From: Vigna angularis
Taxonomy: Eukaryota; Streptophyta; Magnoliopsida; Fabales; Fabaceae
DNA length: 64,000 bases
NCBI RefSeq assembly: GCF_016808095.1
Contig: NC_068971.1
Coordinates: 26,432,131-26,496,130, forward strand
Direction: 5' to 3'
The position numbers and the translations under genes are program-made. Within the stretch, counting starts at the first letter, position 1; the number at the start of each line of letters is the position of its first letter. Below the pieces are notes generated by a model, which saw only the letters and a list, made by a program, of their open reading frames with translations, did no database searches and had not been told where the DNA came from. Positions 35,693 to 48,073 of the stretch are shown here, one piece after another.

Positions 35693-37915
35693 CATCCTAA
35701 AATATAGCATAATACTATATCATAAATTAATCACATATAATAAAATGATAGATCAGTTCTCTAAGAGTTCGTAAAGTATTTAACATTTCAGTTATCCAAA
35801 AATAACTATAAAATTTTAAAACTTTAGAAAGTTCTTATACTATTGCAAAACAAAGTAAATAACCGAACAACTATTACAATTATAGATTTGTGACCGAACG
35901 GTTTACCAAACACTATATACAATTGATAACCGAACGGTCTTAACCTAAGCAGTAGGATCATCACCTTCCAACACTTGTTCCACCGAACACTCATTGCCTT
36001 CTGCTCACATCCACAGGATGTTCATTGCAAAAGAAATACGACCGAACGGAAAACATAAGACAAGATAGGAAAAGTAGGGTAAGCTAATGTAATTTAATTA
36101 TAAACACATTTATACATTTCATACAAGTTCAAACAATGTGAGACCGAACGCTACCTCATGCCAACACCGAATACAAGCAATCGTATACAAAATGAACAAC
36201 ACAATTCATGTATAGACTGACCACTATTACTTGACCATCTGGATTGTATAAATGTGTAGCTATAGGTGTTTCTACACTTGTGGTGGTGAAACAGCAAGAC
36301 CCCCATCAAGCTGCCCCACAAGGTTAGTCCAATGAAAATTACCTCGATACCTTGAGGTTAAAGGACCTCCTGCCATTCTCACACATGAGTTACTCCTCTC
36401 TACTTGAGAATGAGTAATCATAGAATATCAGGATAAACACCAGCTTAGCATGATACCCACATTCATACTTTATCATTTAATACCATCCACAAGCCATTCC
36501 TCCTAGGAATTCTCTTTCACATTACTTGAAAACAAAAATCCTTATCAATTATCATAGCATATCATGCCCAATTATATAGACACCCATAAGACTGAAAATC
36601 CTATGAACATTGGAGACCGAACAGTTTCTCACCACCCCAAAGGATATGACCGAACGCTAACACTAGCATAACTACTAGTACAAGAACGAGCGCTGGTACG
36701 AGACCGAGCACTACCAAGAACAATCGCTAGTACGAGACCGAGCACTACCAAGAACGAGCGCTAGTACGAGACCGAGCACTACCAAGAACGATCACTAGTA
36801 CGAGACCGAGCACTACCAAGAACGATCGCTAGTACGAGACCGAGCACTACCAAGAATGAGCGCTAGTACGAGACCGAGCACTACCAAGAACGAGCGCTAA
36901 ACAAGAAACCATCCACATACCTAAGGTCGAACGGTCATGAACAGGTAAGACTAAAGAGACCAAACCCAGGTAATGACTGAGTACGAAATACGACCGAATG
37001 ATTAACTTCTACAGAATTCTGAATAACACTCCCTAGACCAAAACAAAATACTTTTCTTAACTTATAAACCTCCAAACTTGATTCATAAGTTATTTTAAAC
37101 CTATCCTACTGAACCTATTTCACACTAACCCCCAACTCACAATTTCATATACTCTCTTTTCCAAAACCATAAAAGACTGAACACTCTACTGCAGAAAACT
37201 CCAACTCAGTTCACAGGTCTTGGCCAAACACTGAATTTTAATACAATTCAATTAAACATACAATTATTCAAATGCAAACGTTCAAACAAAAATTGAAAAC
37301 ACAGAAAAACATAATTAAATTACTAGCTTCCCTTACCTTTTTAACCGAATAGCAACTCAGCCAACAGTAGAATTTGTTCCCCAAAACTAAAAACTTTCTA
37401 TAATACCTATAACCCACCGATCAAGAAACAATAATCAACCAACAGACCAAAACATGATCAGAATTTGTGAAGATGAAACAGATGAACACATGCAACCAGA
37501 AATTTGACTTGCAGGTGTCCGAAAACAATTTTCTTAGGAAGAGAATGAACTTATCGGCTCCAAACTTGAATTTGATTGGTGAAGATGGAAGATTTTGACA
37601 CTCTGATTACTCAACACTATTTGATTGATGATCAGAAGGAAGAGAAAGTGAGAGTTTGTAGAGAGAAGGAGGAGAATTGTAGAGAGAAAGAGGAGAAAAG
37701 ATCTTCAGGAAATTTGGAGAGAAGAGGTGCATGCAGAAAGTGGCTCGAAGTTTTGTAAAGTTTACTTATATACTACCGTGAAAAACCGATCGGCCACTCA
37801 GCTACACACACCTATCTTCCACTTTCTGAATTTCTAAATCCTTACACCTACACCTGGTTTCCACTCTCTACTGAATTTAATGGTCTTGACATGTTCTGAC
37901 ACCATTTTACACATT
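35693..37915. mobile_element. LTR-like sequence (TGTAACATCC..TTTTACA) nested in the MULE-like element
   Basis: Begins TGTAACATCCTAAAATATAG and ends CCATTTTACA, so the ends are TGTAA/TTACA inverted. It shares a block (CTTGACCATCTGGAT ... CCACAAGGTTAGTCC, about 36229-36335) with the repeats at 49025-49140 and 62205-62310. A CCGAACGG-type motif recurs at least eight times (35885-36960), and a 34-bp array sits inside. The region near 37576-37758 is an AG-rich leader-like frame and is not convincing as a gene. Probably a solo LTR of a Ty3/gypsy-type family, but no duplication was seen, so the class is inferred. Confidence 0.5.
36683..36900 (+). repeat. 34-bp tandem repeat array, six units
   Basis: TACGAGACCGAGCACTACCA starts each unit at 36697, 36731, 36765, 36799, 36833 and 36867, exactly 34 bp apart. 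The variable part is AAGAACGA(G/T)CGCTAG. Units are nearly identical, so the array is young. Confidence 0.95.
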
Positions 37916-38335
37916 AGCAAATCTTTAACGTCATCTAGTATTGAAAACAACATTCGTTTGTTAATAAAGTTTAGGATGAAATTGATTCAAAATTTGGGAC
38001 AATAACAAAATCCAATTTTGTATGAAATTTAATAGACCAAAAACATTTTAATTTTTTAAATTAAAAGGAAAATATATTTCTTAATTAATATTAGATAATT
38101 TTGACTTGACAAACAAAAATATTTTTTGCACATTCTATACAAACAACATAAAAAATATAAATTGAAAAAAGTTATAGCCAATAATTTATTCTTTATAAAA
38201 GCATAGAATAAAATAAGAATGAAAGTATTTAAGATTTTATTTTATGTTATTGTAATTTGGTATGTTTCCTAACTTATTTTCTATTTCTTTTATATCATTA
38301 TACAATTTAAATGTTTATATTACCTTAAAAGTTGA

Positions 38336-39511
38336 TAATTTTTTGGCAAGTATATCAAATCGTTACAAGTAATATAGTGAATAAGTAAAGTATTGTTCTC
38401 CTAAGGGAATTTGAGTCACGTTATTCAATTAAAATTATTTATCAAAATCAATTACTGAAGATAACATTTGATTTTTAACTATGGAAATGAGCATGAAATT
38501 AACAACATAAAAAAATAAGATTGAAAAAATATGATAAAAGATCACTAGAATTGGACTCTGACTAACATTATAGTAAAATCCAAGACAACCTACATTCTCT
38601 GTTCAAGCATTCACATGAGCGTATCTTGATTTAAATCCTTAAAACAAGTTCTAAAATTATCTATTAAATTATTAATTCCTTAATTAATTCAATAAATAAT
38701 TTTGCATGAAGTTCATATGTTTAGAATGACCAAAAGCACAGAAGATATTCCTAGCGTAGTTACTTTTAGTTTGTTTTCTTACGTTTCTGATTCTAAAAAT
38801 ACTTTCCAGTACAAAAGAACCTTTAAAGAGATTTATACTTCCGTATAATCAAAAGCAAGTCAAGAAAAGAACAAGAACATAGACATATATTGCACAGGAA
38901 ATTTACATCAATGTATTGTCATACAACCAATTCCAATGACAGAAAATTTAGCCTATCCTAGACATCACAAACGTACTCTTTTCTGCAATTCCTTGCATAA
39001 AGTGAAGTTCTGATGTCTTGAAAGGTCTCCTGATCGTCTCCTGAGTCCTCCAGTATTTTTCTGGCTTTGTTCATGTGTCAGAAGATCGCTTTTGCCTTTC
39101 TGTCACGTCTTTTAAAGTCACTTAACTTCATTAATTCGCTCAGCGCACATGTGTATGTGCGCTGTGCGAATTTCCTTTAACTGCTGCACTTTAACTGATG
39201 TTATTCGCTCAGCGCACAGGTACTGGTGCACTATGCAAATTTCCTTTTTCTGGCAGTGAGAATTTTGGCTTTCGCTTTGCAAAAATTGGCTGACAGAGTC
39301 CAAATGATGCACCATTTCCTGTACAATATTTTACATAACAATCTACTACCTATTATAACTTTTCAATGAGGAACAACATGAATAATTACAAGATTGAGCT
39401 CATTTATAAGTGTAAAAACAACTCTTTTTCACACTTATCAAAAGTACAAAATATAACTATATTTTTCATGAACTTTTTTTATACAAAAATGTCAATCAAT
39501 TGAATACTAAA
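38336..39511. repeat. Noncoding retroelement-like sequence
   Basis: Opens TGATAATTTTTTGGCAAGTATATCA with a TAAGTAAAGTATTGTTCTCC stretch, the plus-strand equivalent in style of the sequence at 20292-20410. A 41-bp motif TTCGCTCAGCGCACA... occurs twice (39134-39174 and 39204-39244), each able to form a hairpin ending in GCGAA or GCAAA. No coding frame. Confidence 0.4.
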
Positions 39512-39765
39512 CAGTGGAATTAGCCTATTCATTATAATCGTTTTTAAGTTTCTTATTTGTTCTTTAAACCTTCTCCAAACATCATTTTTATTCTTGAACA
39601 TTGCATTGCATTCATAAGATTCAAATATTAAAAGGCAATTCTGTATTCGTTGGGAGACGACTCAGGGTTACTTTAACCTTATCTACTTTCTTGAATACTA
39701 CTTGGCAATACTAAAGTTACCTTGAAAAGTAGTATTAATTTGATAGCTTCAACGACAACGTATCA
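39512..39765 (-). repeat. Fragment homologous to the end of the 20292-22929 insert
   Basis: Reverse complement matches 20292-20548, from TGATA(C/G)G..GTCGTTGAAGC to TAGGCTAATTCCACTG, with few differences. Shared phrases include ATGCAATGCAATGTTCAAGA and GTTTGGAGAAGGTTTAAAGA. It ends at 39765 exactly where the other copy starts, supporting TGATA as the family terminus. Confidence 0.85.
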
Positions 39766-40011
39766 GCTATCTAGGATGACAGAGAAAATGTTGGAGTGAG
39801 AGAGATGAAAGAGAAAGGGTTGAGAGGAATGAGGGAGGTGAGCAAGGGTTTGGGATTTCTTTTTTTTTTAGTTTTGAGAATGAAAATTATTAAAATACCC
39901 TTAACCTTAAAACTTAGAATCCATAATATATAAGGGTATTTTTGTCTACTAAAACTCGGTACACATTGCTAAAATGTACCAACTGAAAAACAGACGTACG
40001 CGTGTTAGCAA

Positions 40012-40017
<6 letters not shown>

Positions 40018-40096
<79 letters not shown>
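40018..40096. repeat. AT microsatellite
   Basis: About 39 uninterrupted AT units. Confidence 0.95.
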
Positions 40097-40099
<3 letters not shown>

Positions 40100-40148
40100 A
40101 AGAAGTAAACTTTTTATAAATATTTAACGGTTAATTTTTTATTTTTAG

Positions 40149-40350
40149 GTTTATTATAAAATTATAAGATTGTAAGATTATGAAATTATGAAATTATAAA
40201 ATTATAAAACTATAAAATTATAAAGCTATAAAATTATAAAATTATAAAATTATAAAACTATAAAGTTATGAAGTTATAAAATTATAAAGTTATGAGATTA
40301 TAAAATTTTAAAGTTATAAAATTACAAAATTTTAAAATTTTAAAATTATA
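40149..40350. repeat. 8-bp minisatellite (AAAATTAT-type)
   Basis: About 25 degenerate copies of TATAAAAT/TATAAAGT, phase kept at eight bases over most of the stretch. Confidence 0.85.
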
Positions 40351-40359
40351 AAATATTAT

Positions 40360-43300
40360 GTGGTGATAACTAAACATGTTAACATGACAAAATAATAATT
40401 ATGTCTGTTATTTATCTAATAATTACTTTTATCATACAGTCACTAAAGAAAAAATTTAACGAAGAAACTCAGTTAAAAATTATAAATTTATTAAATTCTT
40501 AATAATACGGAAGAATTTGTTAAAAAAAACTTATTAAAAATCATAAATTTTTTAAGTTCTTAATAAATCATAAAAATTTATTAAAAACACCAAAAAGTCT
40601 TGAAATTTATCATACAATATTGTCTTGAAGTAGTGTCAGTTAAAGTAATATTTGAAATGTTTATCTTGAGATAACAAATCCAAGAATGGCATGTAAAAGT
40701 TGATTGAGAAAAATGAATCATAGAATTGGGAAAGGTCTAAGTCCAAAAAATCTAGAAAGAAGTATAAATTGAAAGTGAAAGAGATATTTAATGAAAGCAA
40801 TGTTGCATCAATCGAAAAAAAAGTCAGAAAAGCAGACTAGTTGAGATGATTTTCAATGAAAGCAAAAGTACTAAAAACAAGGAACACATAGGACACGTAA
40901 TATTATTTGAACACCACAAGAAAAATTGGGAAAAAAATGATCTCAATAGGTGTAACACTGTAGCTATACCAAACACAATGAGGAAAGAACAATCAACAAA
41001 GTGAAACCATGGTCCATCTAGAATGTAAGAATTTCATGTAATTTTCTATATATAGACCAAGTTGTAAAACTTTAGGTACTTTGTTTTAACACCTAGAAAC
41101 TGAAAAGTGAATATTTTCAAGTCTTCTATTTGCTGTTTCAACCAATCCTAGTATATTAGCTCAAAGAAAACTTATTTTTTGTACATTACCATCCCACTTG
41201 ATTCTGCTTCATTGAATATCTCAATGTTTTAAAAGTTGCAAACTGCAACAAAACGATTCGAACCAGGAGAAAAGCAAACAATTATTTGAAGTACAAGTTT
41301 ATGCATATATGCATGTGCCACATTCTAGGATCTATTTCATTTCATTTTTTCCATAACACAATCAATGACCAAATCTCTCTCATTTACTATTTTTCTTTCC
41401 TCCTTCTTCTCTTGTTTCAATGCTTTCACCGTCATCAAGAGTTTCATTCTCGGACAGCCGGGTTTCTAACATCTCAACCCATTTCTCAAACAGAGGAAAA
41501 TGTGCTTAACAAAGACACTCAAATCTTTCGAATTCTGAAAGTGCATGTGATGGAAGCGAACCTCTCGCAATAATCTCAACATATATATAATCAGTCTGCA
41601 ATTTTATATTTTCTCTCATCTAGAAGTTTTGAACGAAATATACCTCGGTCGGAGATAATTAACCACAAAAAGTTTCTTAAAACCCTAAAACTAAATGCGC
41701 ATGACCAGTGTTCTGCAGAATCTAGATGAAAGACCTTTGCTCCCGCTCTTTGAAAGATTCAGGTTTTATGACACTATTTGACTATTTTCACAATTTATAA
41801 GGTTCAACGATTTTAACAAAATTAACTTTTGTACTTTAGAAAGAGAAAGAGAGTTAAAAATAGTATGGATGTAAAAAAAATATTCTTCTGTCAATATCAT
41901 TGTCCATTCAATTAACAACTTCTTATCCACGGGCTTGATTAAAAGTTACCCTTGCATAAATGAATTAAGCTTTTTTGTTCTACAAATTTCTTAATTTCAA
42001 GAAAACATTTTACCTCTTCAAAAAAATTTTAAATAACAGTTAGGAATAATTTAAGTAAGTCAGAGACTCACATTGGTATCAGATAATCGCTTAAACTATT
42101 ATACTAGCAACAAAAATAACACAACATATTATGAACACAACAACAACATAATATAAATAAGTCATTATACATTTGAGCAAAAAGATACCATATGAAAAAA
42201 AAAAACTCACACTTAAGGAAAGATGGTTGAGAATAATAAATTGTGAGTCAAAGTCCAACACTGAATAAAAATAACAAAATTAAATACTATATATAAAGAA
42301 AAGATTAAAAATTTATTGTCTTAGATTAAAAGTGATGTCAAATATTTTATGTGAGTAAAGCTCAATGTCATATTTATAATTAATATCTCCTTAATAAATA
42401 CATTCCATAAATAAAGTCCATCAATAACAACTTAGGTTATTTTCAAAGTTATCTATGTCATTGTATGAAAAACCAAGTCAAATTGTTCATTTTAACAAAT
42501 AAATTTAAATTGTCAAATTCAACCTATAATTATCTAAATTCGCATTATTTTAAATCTATTTAAATGAATTTATCTTAAATCAAAACTTGTATTTTTTTAT
42601 ATAGATCTTAAGTTAATACAAAATTTTCAGTAGATGCAAATTTTATCTTATACACTAATTTTATAACATTAAATTAAATAAAATTTCATTTTTTATAATT
42701 GCTGTCAGGAGCCGCTCCTTGTCTGTGCCCCCTGCACCATGCTTCTTGCACCGGCGTCACTCCCCGCCCTCGTCTCCGTGCCCGGGTGTCACAGCAACCA
42801 AGAGTAAGATGATTCTCGTACATATAGGGCATCTTTTGGTTCTGCATAACGTATAATTCCATAGATTACTCCATTAGCGATTTTATATGAAATAGAGTTA
42901 GTTATACCTCAAAACTAAGGTTAGAATTCTGGTGTATGAAAGAAAAAGAGAGTTTGAAATACTTGATGTTGTTTTTGAGAACGAAATCATGACTTGAGCA
43001 CATGAAAGGGACTATTTTAAGATGAAGCCTTCCTCATATTCTGGAGTCGATCATGCACTTTCTTCCGTGATTAACAAAACCATTGTGTTCCATGGAAATT
43101 GGGATATATATGGAGAACTGTGATATCACTTTCGTAACGACAATTTCATGTTTTCAAAATCCTTTTGCTTGTAAATTTGACTGGCTGCTTGTTCGTGCAG
43201 CCACCGGAGCAACTCTCCATTAGCATAGCAACAAGTGTGTGTGATGACAATAATTAATGTCGAATGATTTGGGTTATGTGAAAAGGACAGATTGAAGCTT

Positions 43301-44640
43301 GTGATGAGGAGGCAAAAGGGTCATAAAAAATCATTAAAGAATGATGTGTTGGATCTTGGTAATTAATTCCAAATTCTCAGAGATATGTTACATATAATGT
43401 GTTAAAGTTATATATCCCAAGATCTTCTCTTTGATTTTGACGACGAAATAAGGCCAAACTTTTTATTGTAATTAATTATGATCTTTTAAATATGTTTCCA
43501 TAATATTTTTTAAAATTCTTAATCAGAACTCTGAGGACTAATTACCACGACTCTTAAATATATTATTGTTACTAACATTCCTTTTTGTCAAAAAAGAAAA
43601 AAGTTATTGAGGAATTATTGAGACTATTTTAACTTGGTGTTATATAATGGGTTTTTCTACTCTTTTTTTTTACTTGTCATGTTTGAGAAATTGAAAAACT
43701 CGAAGAATCAAATCATAGAAGCTAATAAAAAATGATAATTACTAGAAGAAGTTTATAGAAGATACAAGTCACTTGAATTGCCCTATGAATATAAAATAGT
43801 GCCATTTAATTAGGGTTTAAAAATTGTAAAATATATTCTTATGTAATTAAGATATGATGATTCGTAAAAGATAATAGAAGGTCGTGAAGAAAAACAAGAA
43901 AGAGTCGTACAAGAGAATTTACTAAATTACATATATTACAATTTTACTTAGTTTTTTCCGTAAACTCATCCAGTAATACTAGCTTTTACTGAAAAGCAAA
44001 AAATCTTATTTATATTGAAAATACCATTATAACTTACACAAATAAAATATGTCTATAAATTAAAGAAGAAGACATATTTTTATAAAAAAAAAATACAATG
44101 TTTATTTATCACTTTTCTCTGAGAGTTTGACAACAAATAAAAAATAATTAGTATCTTGTAAATATTTGATTAGTGGTTTCCAAGTCTTCCAACAATAAAA
44201 TTTTCCTCAAAGATGGAACCCCATAACAAATCCACATATGGTGATATGAATGTGCCTAAAACAATATCGATGGGTTTTGTTACCATCTTCAACCCATGCA
44301 TGGTGAGAACGAAACATGCAAATCTTCGTTAGAAAACCGAGATATAGTTAGTTTAGAAAACCAATATCAGCTACATGCAATGTTTCCTGTTCGTATACTA
44401 AGACGTTCAAAATCAATTAATCTCATCCCACTTACACCATATTCCACTTTTCTGCACCAGAGGACTTCCATATCTGTATCGTTCCATAAAATTGCACAAA
44501 TTTTTGAAAATCGCACCAAATTTCACATTCCCCTACACACATATATGACTGTCTGCCACTCATTTTCATATCATTTTTCCTATAATTTTAACTCAGAAAT
44601 AAACTAATTAATTAAAATATCTGACCAATGACGACAGTGC
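40360..44640. other. Intergenic region upstream of the receptor kinase
   Basis: No gene supported; frames at 41286-41573 and 44296-44607 have no motif and lie in AT-rich sequence. The only compositional oddity is a GC-rich block at 42705-42795. The proximal 400 bp would hold the receptor-kinase promoter. Confidence 0.45.
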
Positions 44641-44641
44641 T

Positions 44642-44648
44642 TATATAT
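44642..44648 (+). promoter_or_regulatory. Probable TATA box of the receptor-kinase gene
   Basis: TATATATC lies only about 30 bp before the first ATG (44675) and about 50 bp before the second in-frame ATG (44696). With usual plant spacing transcription would begin near 44675, which favours the second ATG as the working start. Inference from spacing only. Confidence 0.4.
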
Positions 44649-44674
44649 CACCAATTGTTTCTTTTTTATACCAT

Positions 44675-47600
44675 ATGGTTCCATTAAGCACTTTCATGGA
44701 CCAACCTAACATTATTACAATGCTAATGTTCACAACCATGGCATTGTTGCTATCACGGGCCCAGGCCATGCGAAAGTGCGGGAATTGCGGTCCGAACCCG
44801 GTTCCTTACCCATTAAGCACTGGACCCGAATGTGGCGACCCGTGGTACAAGATCCGGTGCACCGCGGGTATTCTCTGGTTCGATGCACTCGCCGGATCAT
44901 CTTACGCGATCAGGTCTATTGACCCGTTCACCCGTCGGATCATAACCCGACCCGCCACGCTGGCTCCTAAAATGTGCGTGTCCACGGACTTCCGCAGCGA
45001 AGGCATGCACCTGAACGAGACCCTTCCTTTTAGCGTGGCTTCCGGAAACACCGTTTTTCTCTTCAACTGCACCGCCCACGCGCCTTCGATGAACTGCTCC
45101 CCAAGCAGCGCGTGCCACAGCTATATTAAGGAGCACGCAGATTTCAGCGTGTGCGGGGCCGCGGGTGCTGGACCGTGCTGCGAGTACCGAAGCGGCGGGG
45201 CCCGCAAAGACTTCGCGATTCGCTTGCACGGCGGAGAGTGCACGGCGTATGAGAGTTTTGTGGATTTTAACGGCACGGTGGCGACTGTGGGGAAGCGGTG
45301 GCCGGAGAGTGGGGTCGGGATCGAGTGGGTGGCACCACAGGAACCGGTTTGTAAGGCGAGTATAGATTGCAAGGAGTTGTTGAACTCGAAATGTGGAGTG
45401 GGGCCCAGTGGTGGGGTTCAAAGGTGCTTCTGCAATGCTGGGTTTGGGTGGGACCCCATCAATGGTTCCTGTCAACCACAAACTCAGACACACAGTATGG
45501 CCATAATTTTCTTCTCTTTCTATTTCCCAATAGTTTACATTTTAATATTTAAAGATATATTAGTTATTAGATTTTTATCGTTTACTTAAATTGCATATTA
45601 AATTTTAAAAAAATTGTGGGAGCAAGCACTACCTTAAAAAGTAATATTAAGAATTTTAATGGCTTCACTAGGTTAAAAATTCCCTACATGTGTACATTTT
45701 GATGTATTAAAAATATATTCACATTATTTTGTGAACAAAGAAAAAAAGAATTCTTGTTTATTTATAATTACTAGTTTTCAGAAATATTTTTCAGGTTTAT
45801 AAAAAAAACACTACTTCAGTAAACCACAAAAAACATTTATTATATTAAATACATTCTCATCTTTTTTTATTGTAAAAGAAAAACTTAAAATGTAAGTACC
45901 ACGTAAAATAATGTTTGTTTGATGCTTCAAATTATATTTTTTAAAATTTATAACTATTCAATATGTCTATTAGTTTAATTATTTAAATTTAGACAACGAT
46001 TATTATTACAATTTTCAAATACTTTTGTTATCCATTTTCTTTTTTTAATTTTCAATGTCCTTTAACCTTTTTTTGTTTGCTTAAAGTAAATTATACTTAT
46101 CTTTGTGAATTTATCTTAAATGACTTACCTCTAAATAAAATACCAATTAATATTTAAATGAAAATACTCAACTATAAATGAATTGTCGGATTAAAATATA
46201 AATAAATATATTTTTTTATAAGTTTATAATATATATATATATATATAATTTTTGCATGCGTATAATTTTAATGTAAATATAAATATAAATAAATAGCTAG
46301 AGAGATGAATACGAATTATAAGATTATATAAGAAGACATTAAAGAAATATGAGTTTAATTTTCTCATAATTAAATCACTAAATTGTTTTATAATTCTTAT
46401 AAAAATTTTATTTTAAAAATTTAATATTTAATTTCAAAAAATTTATTTAAATTTCAATGAATATGTTATTTTCAAAATAAAATAAAAATTAAGTGTCACT
46501 CATTAAAAATAACGAAGATGAGTGTCAACATTTAAAAAAAAAAAACTTAGGCAATTTTTTATTAAAAGAAATGAAGAATTATTAATTTTTTTATTTTTTT
46601 AATGAAAATGACTTAAATATATTTTTTTTTCCTTTCTTCAACAACTTGACGTGAAAAAAAGAAATCCATTAATTGATTTTCTCTAACATGCAGACACAAC
46701 GTGCACAGGACATGGTAAAGACAGCCACTGCAAAGTTCGGAAGAAAAAGAAGATGCTCGTGCCTGGTATGTGTTTATCAGCCTCTTTAGTTTCCTTCTGT
46801 TATATGCCAACATTTAACAGTTCTGATCAGTGCGATACAATTTTGCAAGATTAACAATAAACCCTTTATTATATTGTATGAAAAGTGATATAATTAGTGG
46901 GAAATATTCTATTACTTGATGGTGAGATGATACATAAAAGTGAAGATAAAAGCACGAAATTTTATGACTTTCTGTTCTGAACTCTTGTTTTGGACAGTGG
47001 TTGTTTCCATAGGAGGAATAGTGTTTGTTCTAGCAATCACAGGAGTGATCTTCTACAAGAAGCATAACCAAGCAAAAAGAAAAGCAAAGGAAGCTAAAAG
47101 GAATAAGAGAAAAGAAGTCTCAAGTGTGAAAGCCAGTGCTTTATCATCAAGAATCTTCACTGGCAGAGAGATAAGGAAGGCAACGAACGATTTCTCCCGA
47201 GAAAATCTGATTGGAACCGGTGGATTCGGTGAAGTGTTCAAGGGGACATTCGATGATGGAACCGTGTTTGCCATCAAGCGTGCGAAGCTTGGAAGCACCA
47301 AAGGCATTGATCAGATGCAAAACGAGGTTCGAATTCTGTGCCAAGTAAACCACAGAAGCTTGGTGAGACTCCTTGGTTGTTGCTTGGAACTTGAAGACCC
47401 TTTGCTGATATACGAGTACGTTTCTAATGGGACCCTTTTTGATTACCTTCATCGCCATTCTTGTTGCACAAGGGAACCCCTGAAATTGCACCAAAGACTC
47501 AAAATTGCACACCAAACAGCCGAAGGGCTTTCATATCTGCATTCTTCAGCTGTGCCACCCATTTACCACCGAGACGTGAAATCAAGCAACATACTTCTTG

Positions 47601-48073
47601 ATGACAAGCTTGATGCCAAGGTTTCTGACTTTGGCTTATCAAGGCTTGTTGAGTTGGCTGAAGAAAACAAGAGCCATATATTCACCAGTGCTCAAGGGAC
47701 ACTAGGGTACCTAGACCCTGAGTACTATCGTAACTTTCAGTTGACTGATAAGAGTGATGTTTATAGCTTTGGAGTAGTGCTGATGGAGTTGCTCACTGCT
47801 CAGAAAGCCATTGATTTCAACAGGGAAGAAGAGAGTGTGAACTTGGCCATGTATGGGAAGAGGAAAATGGTTGAGGAGAAGTTGATGGATGTGGTTGATC
47901 CTTTGCTTAAAGAGGGAGCGTGTGATTTGGAATTGGAAACTATGAAGTCATTGGGGTATCTCGCAGTTTCATGCTTGGATGATCAGAGGCAAAAACGGCC
48001 TTCCATGAAAGAAGTTGCTGATGAGATTGAAAACCTGATTAAAGTTGTTAAAGGTCAAGTTTCCAAATCATGA
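44675..48073 (+). CDS. Wall-associated receptor kinase-like protein, three exons
   Basis: Exons 44675-45494, 46694-46765 and 46998-48073; both introns are GT..AG and phase 1, giving 655 residues with no stop. Residues 1-31 are a signal peptide (second Met at residue 8 is an alternative start). A cysteine-rich GUB_WAK/WAK-C extracellular part follows (CGNCGPNPVPYPLSTGPECG onward), with a final Cys-rich segment around CFCNAGFGWDPINGSC. Exon 2 adds a short basic juxtamembrane piece; residues about 298-316 (VVVSIGGIVFVLAITGVIF) span the membrane. The kinase has GTGGFGEVFKG, Lys391 (AIKRAK), Glu407, HRDVKSSNILLD (Asp490), DFG (508-510) and GTLGYLDPEYY, so it is an active-type RD kinase. Best fit is the WAKL20 group. 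WAK-like kinases sit in the plasma membrane and are linked to wall-pectin and pathogen sensing (family knowledge); the ligand is unknown. Exon 1 is markedly GC-rich. Confidence 0.93.

Larger units (their letters stand above)
35522..38060. mobile_element. Probable non-autonomous MULE-like element with nested LTR-like sequence
   Basis: Left end GGGATTAAATATATTTGTAT followed by degraded 'A(G)TCCCTAAAC...ACAATTTG..CTC' sequence and TTAGATGTTAAAAATTTTCT (35523-35660). The right side in reverse complement (38055 back to 37900) has the same order: AATGTTTTTGGTCTATTAAA, AATTGGATTTTG, ATCAATTTCATCCTAAAC, then a CTAGATGACGTTAAAGATTTGCT stretch. This is the TIR style of the MULE at 2204-7970. Most of the interior is replaced by an LTR-like sequence (about 35693-37915). 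No 9-bp duplication was confirmed. Confidence 0.55.

Noticed and set aside
37576..37758. AG-rich plus frame of 60 codons
   Set aside because: Looks like the purine-rich leader of an LTR; no conserved motif and too short.
44296..44607. Plus frame of 103 codons upstream of the receptor kinase
   Set aside because: AT-rich, no domain, and overlaps the expected promoter.
44897..45493. Minus-strand frame of 198 codons opposite receptor-kinase exon 1
   Set aside because: GC-rich antisense shadow; the plus-strand protein has clear domains and correct splice sites.
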